From M3007 sp964392655 (GTDB lineage: Bacteria > Bacteroidota > Bacteroidia > Chitinophagales > Saprospiraceae): a stretch of DNA of 64,000 bases. The notes beneath the pieces are model-generated. The model saw nothing but the letters and a program-made list of their open reading frames with translations. It had not been told where the DNA came from and did no database searches. Location: positions 1 through 64,000 of the forward strand of contig CAYMQY010000002.1 in NCBI GenBank assembly GCA_964392655.1. The letters are read 5' to 3'. Below are positions 55,045 to 64,000 of this stretch, in pieces. Position 1 is the stretch's first letter. Each line of letters opens with the position of its first letter. The position numbers and the translations under genes were made by a program.

Positions 55045-58000
55045 TGTTTCTTTTCGTTTTTCTTCGCCTCCTCCTGCAGGCGTTGTAGATCAGCCTGCGC
55101 CTTTGCGATATCGGCTTGCAGGGTAGTGAGTTGTTGTTGTGCCGAGGTGATTTCCTGTTGTTTTTGGGTGAGCGCTTGTTGAGCCTGCGCAAGTTTTTGT
55201 TGTTCCTCGCGGATTTTTTCGGCTACATCGTTTTTGGTTTTTGCGATTTCGGCAGCGCCTTCGGCCCGGACATCGGCGATACGTTTGGCTTCATCTTCAC
55301 GTGTCTGGGCGACAAGTGCAGCAGCGTCCTGTTTCGCTTTGTACACCGCTTCGGAGGCTTCTTTTTGAGCGGTAGCGGCTTCTTCGGCTGCCCGTTTGCG
55401 CGCCTGCTCGGTTTCATTGGCGTATTGCTGGCGCTTTTGTTCTGCATCTTTTCGGGCGGCTGCCACCTCTGCCGCGGCCTGTGTGCGCACTTCTTCCATT
55501 TCTTTTCGGGCGCGTTCCTGGGCGTCGGAGACCTCTTTGGCAGCAGCGGCTTTTTTGTCCGCTACCTCTTTGTTGGTCAGGGCGATGGCTTCTAGGGCTT
55601 GTTGTTTGGTGGCGGCTACTTCGCGGGCCGAGGTTTCTTTTGTTTTGGCTACTTCAGCAGCAGCCTCCTCTTTGGCTTTGGCAATGTTTTCGACGCTTTC
55701 CTGCCGGGCGCGGGCGGCTGTTTCCTTGGCTGTTTTGACCTCTTCGGCCGTCTGCTGGTTGGTATTGGCTATTTCCTGGGCGGCGCGTTCGCGTGCGTTG
55801 GCAAGTTCGGTAGCGAGGCGCTGGCGCTCCTGTGCGGCGCTTTCGCGCGAGATGCGGATGCTGTCGGCTTCGGCGGTTTTTATGGCAGCTATGGCCTGTG
55901 CGCTTTGGCGTTTGGCTTCGGCTACCGAGTTGGCCGATTCCTGCTGCGCGCGCACCTGTGCTTCCCGGGCGGACTGGATTTCTTTGGCGGCGTTTTCGCG
56001 GGCGGCGGCAATTTCAGCGGCGGCTTTTTCGCGGGACGACATAACCTCCTGAGCCGAAGCGCTGGTGGTTTCCTGTTGTTTTTTCTTTGCTTCGGCTATG
56101 GCTGCTGCGGCTTCCTGCTGGATTTGCGCCATGCGTTGATCGGCAGTTTGTTTGGATGAATTGACCTCCTCGGCATACTTTTTTTGTGCCTGATCGGCAT
56201 TGGCATTGGCGGACAGAACTTTTGAGCGGGCTTCTTCCTGAGCTTTCGCAACCTCCTGCAGGCTGCGTTCGCGGGCTTTCAACACCTCATCGGCGCTTTC
56301 CTGCCTGATTTTTGCTTCTTTTTCTTTGGCGGCAGCAACGGTTTTGGCCAGTTCTTCCTGAATTTTTGCGATTTCTTCGGCTGCGCGCTGGCGTGCCGTT
56401 TGAACGGCGGTTGCGATGGAATCGCGTTGGGCCTGGGCGCGTGCCTGGGCCTCGGCGATGGCTTTGGTTGCTTCGTCCTGCACCTGCTGGACGCTCTGGG
56501 CCGCGCGTTGGCGGCTGTCGGCCACTTCTTTGGCAATATTCGCCTTGTCGGCTTCGGCTTTTTCGCGCTGGAACTGCACGTCTTTACGGACTTGCTCTAT
56601 TTCGTTTGCGGCACGTTTTTTGGCTTCTGCTACTTCCAGTGCACTGGATTCTTTTTGTTTGGCTACGTTTTCGCGCAAGTCGGCGAGTTCGGCGGCGCTG
56701 TTTTGCTCGAACAGGGCTTTTTCTTCGGCGGATTTTCGGCGCGATTCGGACACCTCGTTGGCGAGGCGTTGTTTTTCGAGCACCGAGTTTTCGCGCATTT
56801 TGGCTACCTCGTTTGCGGTCTCTTCGCGGATTTTGAGGATTTCATCGGAGGCCGTGCGTTTGGCACCCTGTACGTCTTCAGCCGTCTTGCCTTTTTCCTG
56901 CTCGGCCATTTTGCGGGCTTCTGCAACGATTTTGGCATTTTCCTCGCGGATGCGTTTGAGTTCGTCTTCGGCATTGCCACGTGCCGAGGCGATTTCGTCG
57001 GCGTACTGGAGTTTGGCCTGGTCAATACGCTCCTTGATTTTGGCTAATTCAACCGCAGCGTTGTCGCGGGCTTTTTGTATTTCTTCAGCCGAAGCCAGTC
57101 GGGCTTTTTGGATATCCTCGCTGGCTTTTCGGCGCTCTTCTTCCACATTCAGGTTGATGCGCGCCACGACGGAATCGGCTTTGCTGCGATTTTCAGTGAT
57201 AATCGCCTGGGTTTCTGCCTTGCTTTTTTCAATTTCGGCCAGACTGGCTTTGCGGGCTTCCAGTACTTCGTTGGCGTATTCGAGTTTTTTCTGGTTGGCG
57301 GCTTCCCGTGCGGCAGCCACCTCCTGTTGCAATTGGGCCTTGATGGTTTCGCCCTTTTCTTTTTCGGCCTTTATTTCGGCACGGATGGTTTCTTTGGTTT
57401 TTTCCAGTTCGCTGCGCAGGTTGGTGACCTCGTCGTCGCTCACCGCAGCATTGCTGGGTTTGGAGCCGGGTTTTGTGGAACCTGCTGCGGGTTTGCCCTG
57501 TGCGGTAGCGCCGGGTTTGGGCGTTTCTGCCGAGCCGTCGGCACTTGCAGCCGGGCGGTTTTTGCGTTCAATTTCGGCGCCGGGCGTGTTTTTTACTGCG
57601 GATACGACAAGCGTATTGTTGAAGCAATTGCAGAGGTTTCTGAATTCGCTTTGCCGGTTGGGGTTAATGGTGAATTTATATTTCTGGCGCTCCACAAAAT
57701 TGATAAAATGCACGTCGGTGATGGTCGTGCCGGCCAGCCACTGGATTGCGTCGAGGTCCAGTTGCAGGTTGTTGCGGTGAGTGGGTACATTACCAGGCAC
57801 CACTTCACCCAGCGACACAAACTTGTAGATGCGCTCTTTACCGGTAAAATCAATGAAAACAACCTGGTCGTCCTGATTGAATTCCGTACCGCCGATGGAG
57901 GTCATGGTCGCATAAATGCCTTTTTCGTCGGTAATGAACGAGATGGTGTAGCTGTAGCCGCCACGCACCACAATGGTGGTGTTGTCGGTACGAACAATCT

Positions 58001-58118
58001 GGATGCTGGATATGGTTTTATTTTCCTTGATGATGGCGGAGCAGTCCTGAGACTGAGCGCTAAACACTGTAAATAAGGCGATTAGGAGTGCAGAACAACA
58101 GCGGGTGGAGGGTGTCAT
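55041..58118 (-). CDS. Large exported Ala/Glu-rich coiled-coil protein
   Basis: 1,025 residues from ATG 58118 (MTPSTRCCSALLIALFTVFSAQSQ, signal peptide). Residues ~25-170 form a globular beta-rich domain with FNQDDQVVFIDFTG and NLCNCF. A Pro/Ala/Gly-rich linker (~170-225) leads to about 750 residues of nearly unbroken coiled coil. Much of it has an 11-residue (hendecad) pattern, as in DEILKIREETA / NEVAKMRENSV, which favours a right-handed or nearly straight rod. No sorting domain is seen. A long periplasmic or envelope-spanning rod is inferred. It overlaps purD by 4 nt, an odd partner. Confidence 0.8.
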   Translation of the reverse strand: MTPSTRCCSALLIALFTVFSAQSQDCSAIIKENKTISSIQIVRTDNTTIVVRGGYSYTISFITDEKGIYATMTSIGGTEFNQDDQVVFIDFTGKERIYKFVSLGEVVPGNVPTHRNNLQLDLDAIQWLAGTTITDVHFINFVERQKYKFTINPNRQSEFRNLCNCFNNTLVVSAVKNTPGAEIERKNRPAASADGSAETPKPGATAQGKPAAGSTKPGSKPSNAAVSDDEVTNLRSELEKTKETIRAEIKAEKEKGETIKAQLQQEVAAAREAANQKKLEYANEVLEARKASLAEIEKSKAETQAIITENRSKADSVVARINLNVEEERRKASEDIQKARLASAEEIQKARDNAAVELAKIKERIDQAKLQYADEIASARGNAEDELKRIREENAKIVAEARKMAEQEKGKTAEDVQGAKRTASDEILKIREETANEVAKMRENSVLEKQRLANEVSESRRKSAEEKALFEQNSAAELADLRENVAKQKESSALEVAEAKKRAANEIEQVRKDVQFQREKAEADKANIAKEVADSRQRAAQSVQQVQDEATKAIAEAQARAQAQRDSIATAVQTARQRAAEEIAKIQEELAKTVAAAKEKEAKIRQESADEVLKARERSLQEVAKAQEEARSKVLSANANADQAQKKYAEEVNSSKQTADQRMAQIQQEAAAAIAEAKKKQQETTSASAQEVMSSREKAAAEIAAARENAAKEIQSAREAQVRAQQESANSVAEAKRQSAQAIAAIKTAEADSIRISRESAAQERQRLATELANARERAAQEIANTNQQTAEEVKTAKETAARARQESVENIAKAKEEAAAEVAKTKETSAREVAATKQQALEAIALTNKEVADKKAAAAKEVSDAQERARKEMEEVRTQAAAEVAAARKDAEQKRQQYANETEQARKRAAEEAATAQKEASEAVYKAKQDAAALVAQTREDEAKRIADVRAEGAAEIAKTKNDVAEKIREEQQKLAQAQQALTQKQQEITSAQQQLTTLQADIAKAQADLQRLQEEAKKNEKKQ

Positions 58119-58303
58119 GAACGGATTGGGCAGTAGGTTGAAAATACGATTTTGCAATAGCGCGGCAATTTATAGGATTTCCTGCCAGCAAAAAAAAGTT
58201 CGAGGCCGTTCGTTTTGCTTTCTCAAACAAATCGGCCGGTTAGTTCCTTGTCAATAACATTTATTTTAGGGGGACCTGAGCGACAGACGCTTTCGTACAG
58301 TGG

Positions 58304-59719
58304 TCAGTGCTTTCGGTACAATTCCAGCCAAACGCCGCAATGTTCCAGTTTATTTACCAGGAGCCATTCCCGTTGCAACACCTCGTAATCTGTTTCGGAA
58401 AAATCGTTGAATACGTTGGAAGCGAGTATGTACTCGTTTTTATGGTAATTTTTCTCCGAAAAAGTACGCCTGTCACCATTCAACAGCAGATGCTCGCCGT
58501 AATTGACGTTGGGAAACGCCGTTCCGATGCCTGAAAACGGAATTTTTTCTTTTTCAATATACGCCAGCATCTCTGCCCGTAACCAGTGATAGGGCCTGTG
58601 TGCCAGCGTGCTGTCCCAGTCCATGGAAATTCCGCGCGGATAAATCCAGCAATTGCCCGTTCCAAATCCGAGAATTAGCGCTGTCAAAATACTTTTTCTC
58701 CACAAAGACCTCAGGTTGAGGTGGCCAAGGAGGTGGATGACCAGCAGGTGCATGGCCAGAAAAGCAGGTAAAAAATAGCGGTGGGCGGAGAGATTCCGGT
58801 ACAGCAAGGCGGAAGGGCTAAGGAACAAAATCATTGCCGCAAGTAGCAATGCCCACCGAATCCAGGTGCCGTCACCGGTTTTTTTTCGCCGCCATTGCAC
58901 AAAAAGTACACCCAACACGATCCATTCGATGAAACGCCCGAGATCAACCCAACGCCAGCCCAGAACCAGCAAGTTTTTCAAAAATCCTGCTCCGCTCACC
59001 GGTTCAAATGCTGCTGCCCAGGGAGAGCCGGCGTGAAAACCGGTCCAGCCGGTAGCGTTTTGGTGCCACCAAAGAAACCAAGCTGCAAACATTGCTCCGG
59101 GCAAAAAGACCAGACCTGTACGGAGCGGGTTCGGCAGTTTGCGGGTTTGCACGCCCTGCACCGCCAACTGCCATGCGAACAACCCGGCTGCCGTCATCAT
59201 GCCGCGCATGCTGATGGCGCAAAGGCCGAATATGGCCACAGCAGCGAGTGCGGGACGGTCGTTTGTCAGGGAAAAAACGGCGAGCAGGAAGAAAAACGCC
59301 AGCGGTACATCCGGCCCGATCAGGGCACTTTGACCGGCCAAAACAGGGTCGAGAAATGCCAAAGCAGCCAGCCCGTATCCCCAACCTTTACCGCCGGCCT
59401 GCTCGCCGAGCCGGTACAACAGCATGGCGATGCCAGCCAGCATCGGGAACATAGCCCAATGGCTTGCAGGCAATGTTTTGCCAAACCAGGTCCATACCAC
59501 GGCGAGGTAGTACCCGAACACGGGCGGGTGACCGCTGTCAATTTCGGGAGGCAGGGCCGACCAGCGTAGCGCATTTTCGTAAAAATGGTGGGCGTGTTTG
59601 CTGCCCAATTGCACCGTGTCCCAGAAAAACGGGTCGTGTTGCACCCATGCCGTCCAGCCTGCCATACAGGCCGTCAAAATTACATAGGGAAGGTATCGCG
59701 GTGCCGGAAGAAGGTTCAT
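58304..59719 (-). CDS. Polytopic GT-C-type glycosyltransferase-like membrane protein
   Basis: 471 residues from ATG 59719; an in-frame GTG lies five codons upstream. About ten hydrophobic helices are visible. After the first helix comes HDPFFWDTVQLGSKHAHHFYENA, an acidic lumenal loop typical of the PMT/ArnT superfamily, then DSGHPPVFGYYLAVVW. These enzymes move sugars from polyprenyl-phosphate carriers to protein or lipid on the outer face of the inner membrane. The C-terminal ~100 residues are soluble. Substrate is unknown; T9SS surface proteins are often glycosylated, but no link is shown. Confidence 0.75.
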   Translation of the reverse strand: MNLLPAPRYLPYVILTACMAGWTAWVQHDPFFWDTVQLGSKHAHHFYENALRWSALPPEIDSGHPPVFGYYLAVVWTWFGKTLPASHWAMFPMLAGIAMLLYRLGEQAGGKGWGYGLAALAFLDPVLAGQSALIGPDVPLAFFFLLAVFSLTNDRPALAAVAIFGLCAISMRGMMTAAGLFAWQLAVQGVQTRKLPNPLRTGLVFLPGAMFAAWFLWWHQNATGWTGFHAGSPWAAAFEPVSGAGFLKNLLVLGWRWVDLGRFIEWIVLGVLFVQWRRKKTGDGTWIRWALLLAAMILFLSPSALLYRNLSAHRYFLPAFLAMHLLVIHLLGHLNLRSLWRKSILTALILGFGTGNCWIYPRGISMDWDSTLAHRPYHWLRAEMLAYIEKEKIPFSGIGTAFPNVNYGEHLLLNGDRRTFSEKNYHKNEYILASNVFNDFSETDYEVLQREWLLVNKLEHCGVWLELYRKH

Positions 59720-59777
59720 TGTCCAAATATCCACTCAGGAAAGCCAACAGCCAATGGCTAACAGCCAACAGCAAAAA

Positions 59778-60347
59778 TCAATGCAACGAACTGCTGACAA
59801 GCCGAAGAAATTCGCTGCGGGTTTCGGCATTCCGGAATTCGCCGGTGAAGGCAGAAGTCGTGGTGACGCTGTTTTGCTTCTGCACCCCGCGCATCATCAT
59901 GCAGAGGTGTTTTGCTTCGATTACTACCGCCACACCAAGGGGTTTGAGGGTATCCTGAATAACGTCGCGGATTTCGAGGGTGAGGCGTTCCTGTACCTGC
60001 AAACGCCGCGCGAATACGTCCACCACACGGGGGATTTTACTCAACCCGACAATGTGCCCGTTCGGGATGTAGGCCACGTGTGCTTTGCCGAAAAACGGTA
60101 GCAGATGGTGTTCACAGAGGGAATACAGTTCGATATCCTTGACCAGCACCATTTCGCTGTAATCCTCCCGAAACATAGCCGAGCGCAGGATGGATACGGG
60201 GTCCTGGTGGTAGCCCTGCGTGAGAAATTGTATGGCTTTGGCAGCGCGTTCGGGTGTTTTGACCAAACCTTCCCGCTCGGGCTGTTCGCCGATTTCGGTC
60301 AGGATGGATTGGTAATGAAACCGCAGTTGCTCGGTATTGACGGACAT
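59778..60347 (-). CDS. folE: GTP cyclohydrolase I
   Basis: 189 residues. It converts GTP to dihydroneopterin triphosphate, the first step of folate and pterin synthesis. The zinc ligands are visible in LCEHHLLPF and KHLCMMMRGV, with GLSKIPRVVDVFARRLQVQERLT as the family core and TPERAAKAI near the N-terminus. The length is normal for the type I enzyme. The GT-C gene lies 58 nt downstream on the same strand. Confidence 0.95.
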   Translation of the reverse strand: MSVNTEQLRFHYQSILTEIGEQPEREGLVKTPERAAKAIQFLTQGYHQDPVSILRSAMFREDYSEMVLVKDIELYSLCEHHLLPFFGKAHVAYIPNGHIVGLSKIPRVVDVFARRLQVQERLTLEIRDVIQDTLKPLGVAVVIEAKHLCMMMRGVQKQNSVTTTSAFTGEFRNAETRSEFLRLVSSSLH

Positions 60348-60529
60348 GTGTGTGCAGGTATGGCTAAAAACTGGTCGGGATCAATGTCCGCATAACAACG
60401 GTTTCCGACGCTTGGTTGTGAATCTGGACTCAAGTTTCCGCCCTTTTTCATCCTGCCGAATTTTCGGTTGATCTAATTTTTGACATGCCTCAAGCACCTT
60501 TGTGTTCCTTCGCGCCACTTTTTTACGGC

Positions 60530-61579
60530 ATGAAAGCCCAACGATTCATAGATCGGCTCTACAACCTGCTCACCCTGCGCCCGGTGTATCACGCCCTGTT
60601 TTGGCTGACGCTTTTCGGGCTGATGGTCTGGCTGGGTTATCAGCAAAGCCATGACCTGTGGTTTGTGCTGGGTAACGAACTGATCAGTTTGTTTTTCTTT
60701 GCCGTATTGGTCTACTTTAATCTTTTTTACCTGATCCCCAATTATCTGGCGCGCAATGTCGCGCTATACCTCGGGTTGGTCATCGCGGCTTGCGTGGTGG
60801 TGACGCCCATCAAAGTGCTGGTGCTGTATCTAAAGTTTTCTGCTATTTCGCAGATGCAGAACAACCTGGTGGAAGTACAGGAATCGCTGTACCTCGGTAG
60901 TCTGTTGGTCGTATTGCTCTCGACGGTGCTGCGTGTACTTACCGACTGGTGGCGTTATCAGCGCGAGAAACAGACGCTGCAAACCCAGACGATCCAGTCG
61001 GAGTTGCGGTTTTTGAAAAGCCAGATTAACCCGCATTTTCTGTTCAACACGCTCAACAACCTGTACGCCCTGACCCTGAAAAAGAGCGACAAAGCGCCGG
61101 AGATCGTGCTGAAACTGTCCGAAATCATGCGCTACATGCTGTACGAGTGCAACGAAAAGCAGGTGCTGCTCAGCAAGGAAATTCAGTACATCCACAACTA
61201 CCTCGATCTGGAGCGGTTGCGTCAGCCGAAAGGCGCCGACATCCAGTTCACCACCGAGGGATTTATTAGCGACCAGATGATTGCCCCCCTGCTGTTTGTG
61301 CCGTTTCTGGAAAACAGTTTCAAACACGGGCTGAACCACCACGTGCAGGGCGGCGGGTATGTGCACCTGAACTTGCGCGTGCATGGCGACGACCTGGAGT
61401 TTGTGGCGGAAAACAGCAAGGCGGAAAAATTGCCACGGCAGGAGCACCCCCGAAGCGGCGGTATCGGACTCGTCAATGTGCGCCAGCGGCTGCATATCCT
61501 GTACCCGGAAAAACATACCCTGACCGTGGAGGACGAGCCGCACCGGTACACAGCAACATTGCTGCTCCAACTGAACTGA
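60530..61579 (+). CDS. LytS-type sensor histidine kinase
   Basis: 349 residues from ATG 60530 (MKAQRFIDRLYN); an upstream ATG at 60485 adds 15 residues. Four hydrophobic segments lie within ~1-150 without a large external domain. The His_kinase domain has LKSQINPHFLFNTLNNLYAL (phospho-acceptor His). The HATPase has PFLENSFKHG and GGIGLVNVRQRL. It is paired with the LytTR regulator 84 nt downstream. Related Bacteroidota pairs are widespread and of varied function. Confidence 0.9.
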   Translation: MKAQRFIDRLYNLLTLRPVYHALFWLTLFGLMVWLGYQQSHDLWFVLGNELISLFFFAVLVYFNLFYLIPNYLARNVALYLGLVIAACVVVTPIKVLVLYLKFSAISQMQNNLVEVQESLYLGSLLVVLLSTVLRVLTDWWRYQREKQTLQTQTIQSELRFLKSQINPHFLFNTLNNLYALTLKKSDKAPEIVLKLSEIMRYMLYECNEKQVLLSKEIQYIHNYLDLERLRQPKGADIQFTTEGFISDQMIAPLLFVPFLENSFKHGLNHHVQGGGYVHLNLRVHGDDLEFVAENSKAEKLPRQEHPRSGGIGLVNVRQRLHILYPEKHTLTVEDEPHRYTATLLLQLN

Positions 61580-61663
61580 AAAAAACTTGCTGATTTCTGA
61601 ACAGAGCAACTACCTTAGGCCGGCCATTTGATCTATCCTATTTTTTTTCTAACACCAACCCTT

Positions 61664-62386
61664 ATGCTGAACGTACTCATCGTAGACGACGAACCACTTG
61701 CACTTGATGTGCTCGAAACCTATATCGAGCAAATGCCCGAACTGCGCCTTGTCAAACGCTGCTCCAACGCGCTGGAGGCTAACGAAGCACTCAAGAACAA
61801 CGAAATTGACCTCATGTTTCTCGATATACAAATGCCCCAACTAACGGGTATTGACTTCGTGAAAACGCTGACGAAACCGCCGATGATCGTGTTCACCACG
61901 GCTTATGCCAACTACGCGATCCAGGGTTTTGACCTCAACGCGCTGGATTATCTGCTCAAGCCCATCTCGCTGGAGCGGTTTATGAAAGCCGTCAACAAGG
62001 CGATGGAGCAGGCTGATCTGATGAATAATACTTCCGGCAACCACATTCAGGAGTCCTCGGAGTTTTTCTTTGTAAAGGCCGATAAAAAACTCGTCAAGGT
62101 CAATTTTGACGACATGCTCTACATCGAGGGCCTCAAGGATTATGTCATCATCCGGCTCAAAAACAGCCGTGTCATCACCCTGCAAACCATGAAAAGCCTC
62201 GAAGACAAACTCCCGCACGGGCGTTTCAAGCGCATCCACCGCTCCTACATCGTGGCGATGGACAAGATTCTGGCCATCGAGGGCAACATGGTAGAAGTGC
62301 AGGAAAAGGACAAACCCAAGTTGCTTCCCATTGGGAAAAACTACCGGGACGAACTGTTGGAGTTGATTGATAAAAACCGTTTGTAG
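61664..62386 (+). CDS. LytTR-family response regulator (partner of LytS-type kinase)
   Basis: 240 residues from ATG 61664 (MLNVLIVDDEPLALDVLETY). The receiver has phospho-acceptor Asp54 (MFLDIQMP), TTAYA and LLKPIS. A LytTR DNA-binding domain follows (~140-240, FFFVKADKKLVKVNFDDMLY ... RIHRSYIVAMDKI). Its stop lies 9 nt from that of the convergent protease gene. Confidence 0.93.
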   Translation: MLNVLIVDDEPLALDVLETYIEQMPELRLVKRCSNALEANEALKNNEIDLMFLDIQMPQLTGIDFVKTLTKPPMIVFTTAYANYAIQGFDLNALDYLLKPISLERFMKAVNKAMEQADLMNNTSGNHIQESSEFFFVKADKKLVKVNFDDMLYIEGLKDYVIIRLKNSRVITLQTMKSLEDKLPHGRFKRIHRSYIVAMDKILAIEGNMVEVQEKDKPKLLPIGKNYRDELLELIDKNRL

Positions 62387-62395
62387 GGCACGGCA

Positions 62396-63754
62396 TTACT
62401 TTTCAAGCGGCCAAAATGGCGTGGTCGCATACCTGACCGCTGTACTGCCTTCGGTATTGCGAACAAAAAGCGCCTCTGCCACGAATTTCCGAACCATATT
62501 TCCGGGCGCCTCGCCAAGACCGGCTTGCAACAATGCCGGGTCTCCGGCTTTGGAGCAGTATCCCATCAGCGTACCGTTCAGGGTCATTTTCCCCGGACAG
62601 GCCTTTCTCGCGCTTTGAAACATACCGGAAACGTGCCCTTCCGGCCAGCCGCACCATTGGGTGTGCCTTGAGCCGAGTTGGTGCCCGATTTCGTGTGCGA
62701 GTATGGCAGTTGCCCAGGAAAACGTCGGAACGTGCATAACCGACGGTTCTACCGCACTGATCGCAGCGGCGTATTCCTGCCGGCACAAGCCATCCTGATA
62801 ACCGGCGCTACCCCGCAACACCTGAGTCGTGCCGACCAGGTGGGCCAGTTCAGAATGACCGAAATCGCCGCAACTTTTCCGAAATTGTTCCAACACTTGT
62901 GCCGGACCGGCGTCGGTTTCGTACAGGCCCTCTTCAGGAACCAGCAGATGCGTGAGGTGCAGATTAATTTGCTCGTTGGCATAAAAAGCGGCTACCTGAT
63001 TGAACAACGCCTCCAGGTACATGGCTGCCCGGCGACCGCTGCCGCAACGCTGAACCAAGGAATGGTCGGCCTCCAGTGCAATCCGGATATTGGAGCCGGC
63101 AGCGGGTGTGTTGGTGGTGTTTCCGCGGGAGACAAAACCCGGCCGGATTTCCTGAACAAGGCACTCGAAGGGGTTGTCCATGGCGAGGTTTTTGTCCGAA
63201 TACAACATGTAATCGGCCGTGTTCCCCGGGCGTTGCACTTTACCCAGCACCAGATTGTGGTGCCCGGCATCCGACACAATACCCCAGACCTCGTCTTCAA
63301 AAAAACTGAAGGCGGCCAGTGAATTGGCTGCGCCCCGCAGTACGCCCCGGTAATGAATGCCGGAAGCCGGGAATTCCGTCAGGCGTTGGGAGCACTCGGG
63401 CAGCGAGTTGCCGGACATTCTTGATTCGGGTAAACCGGTTTCCACGCGCACCAAATCCACCACGAGAACCGACTCATTGCAGGGCAACACAATTGAAACT
63501 GCCTCCTGCCGGGCAGAAATCAGGTGTTGGAGCCGGCCTTTTCTGATGCGTAAAAATTGAGCCGCTTCGGCAAACCGCGCTGCCGAACTATCCAGAATGC
63601 CCGTTTTTTGAAACAGGCGAACACTCCGGAAAGACAACTCCTGTTGTCGCGCCTCCAGCACTTGGGTTGCAAGCGGCTTCAGCGACTGAGCAGCCGACCC
63701 AAAGGCAACGAACAGGAAATAAACCAGCATCAGCAAATGCGCTTGCTTTTGCAT
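62396..63754 (-). CDS. Exported metzincin (reprolysin-like) metalloprotease
   Basis: 452 residues from ATG 63754 (MQKQAHLLMLVYFLFVAFG, signal peptide). A prodomain-like region (~25-210) is followed by the catalytic domain (~215-452). The zinc motif HEIGHQLGSRH begins at His354 with Glu355 as base; the Met-turn Met lies near 397 (GTLMGYC). Several Cys pairs suggest disulfides. The layout fits adamalysin/reprolysin-type proteases common in Bacteroidota. No T9SS sorting domain is seen, unlike many relatives, so it may be secreted otherwise or stay periplasmic. Confidence 0.88.
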   Translation of the reverse strand: MQKQAHLLMLVYFLFVAFGSAAQSLKPLATQVLEARQQELSFRSVRLFQKTGILDSSAARFAEAAQFLRIRKGRLQHLISARQEAVSIVLPCNESVLVVDLVRVETGLPESRMSGNSLPECSQRLTEFPASGIHYRGVLRGAANSLAAFSFFEDEVWGIVSDAGHHNLVLGKVQRPGNTADYMLYSDKNLAMDNPFECLVQEIRPGFVSRGNTTNTPAAGSNIRIALEADHSLVQRCGSGRRAAMYLEALFNQVAAFYANEQINLHLTHLLVPEEGLYETDAGPAQVLEQFRKSCGDFGHSELAHLVGTTQVLRGSAGYQDGLCRQEYAAAISAVEPSVMHVPTFSWATAILAHEIGHQLGSRHTQWCGWPEGHVSGMFQSARKACPGKMTLNGTLMGYCSKAGDPALLQAGLGEAPGNMVRKFVAEALFVRNTEGSTAVRYATTPFWPLEK

Positions 63755-63928
63755 ACGGGAAGATTGCTTTGAACAGGGATGAGGGCGTTTCGACAGACGA
63801 CCAAATCTGGGAGGAATGGGTGCAGGCGCCGTCGGAACCGGGAGGTGCCGGACAGGGATCAAAAACGGGGCCGAATCGGATTTTGCCTGAAAATTACCCC
63901 GAAAGGGCTACGAAAAGATGCGGCGGAT

Positions 63929-64000
63929 TTATGCCACACCGGAGTTCCGGCGGGCGTCGTACCATTCCAGAATTACCAGAACGGCAAACAACGGGACCAG
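63929..64000 (-). CDS. C-terminal tail of a membrane protein (partial)
   Basis: On the minus strand the frame from the window edge reads LVPLFAVLVILEWYDARRNS and stops with TAA at 63931-63929. A hydrophobic helix followed by a short charged tail suggests the end of a polytopic membrane protein; MBOAT-type acyltransferases end in a similar way, but 23 residues cannot decide. The rest is outside the window. Confidence 0.3.
   Translation of the reverse strand: MVPLFAVLVILEWYDARRNSGVA

Overview
The window looks like a chromosomal piece of a Bacteroidota bacterium, most plausibly a Saprospirales-type organism. This rests on protein families seen directly: type IX secretion (T9SS) C-terminal sorting domains, SprB/HYR adhesin repeats, LytTR regulators, a propeller-type histidine kinase, TPR sensor proteins and exact matches to the Bacteroidota TAnnTTTG promoter box. 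The sequence is a draft scaffold with two 100-N gaps. I found no rRNA, tRNA, CRISPR array, transposase or phage structural gene.

Positions 1-45,567 (accessory, almost all on the minus strand) hold a surface-protein island. It starts with a partial SprB/HYR repeat adhesin that runs off the left edge. Four cassettes follow. Each has a small exported protein immediately upstream of a giant (~2,360-2,390 aa) LamG-containing T9SS-secreted protein. The small proteins share one N-terminal domain but carry different C-termini: a tail-fibre-collar-like domain with HxH motifs (twice), an S74 intramolecular-chaperone domain (once), or a beta-rich domain of unknown family (two tandem copies). The giants fall into two subtypes that track the class of the small partner. 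Between cassettes lie regulators: a TPR-membrane-HTH protein, a LytTR-only protein, a LytTR response regulator coupled to a TPR histidine kinase, and a receiver whose phospho-acceptor Asp is Asn.

Two surface transcripts about 41 kb apart (starts at 4228 and 45567) carry the same 18-bp palindrome at the same 23-nt distance from a TAnnTTTG box. This suggests co-regulation. A NarL-type response regulator next to one site, with a divergent propeller histidine kinase, is the obvious candidate controller. A different promoter arrangement, two 22-bp direct repeats, lies upstream of the second HxH cassette.

Positions 45,697-64,000 are mostly ordinary genes: the NarL/propeller pair, adenine deaminase, an alpha/beta hydrolase, an ECF sigma/anti-sigma pair, a TonB-C-domain protein, purD overlapping a large exported coiled-coil protein, a GT-C membrane protein, folE, a LytS/LytTR pair, a metzincin protease and the tail of one more gene.

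The inferred theme is a multigene family of paired surface proteins: a fibre-tip-like protein plus a LamG giant, duplicated and diversified with its own regulators. Domain names are from recognition by eye. No database search was run.
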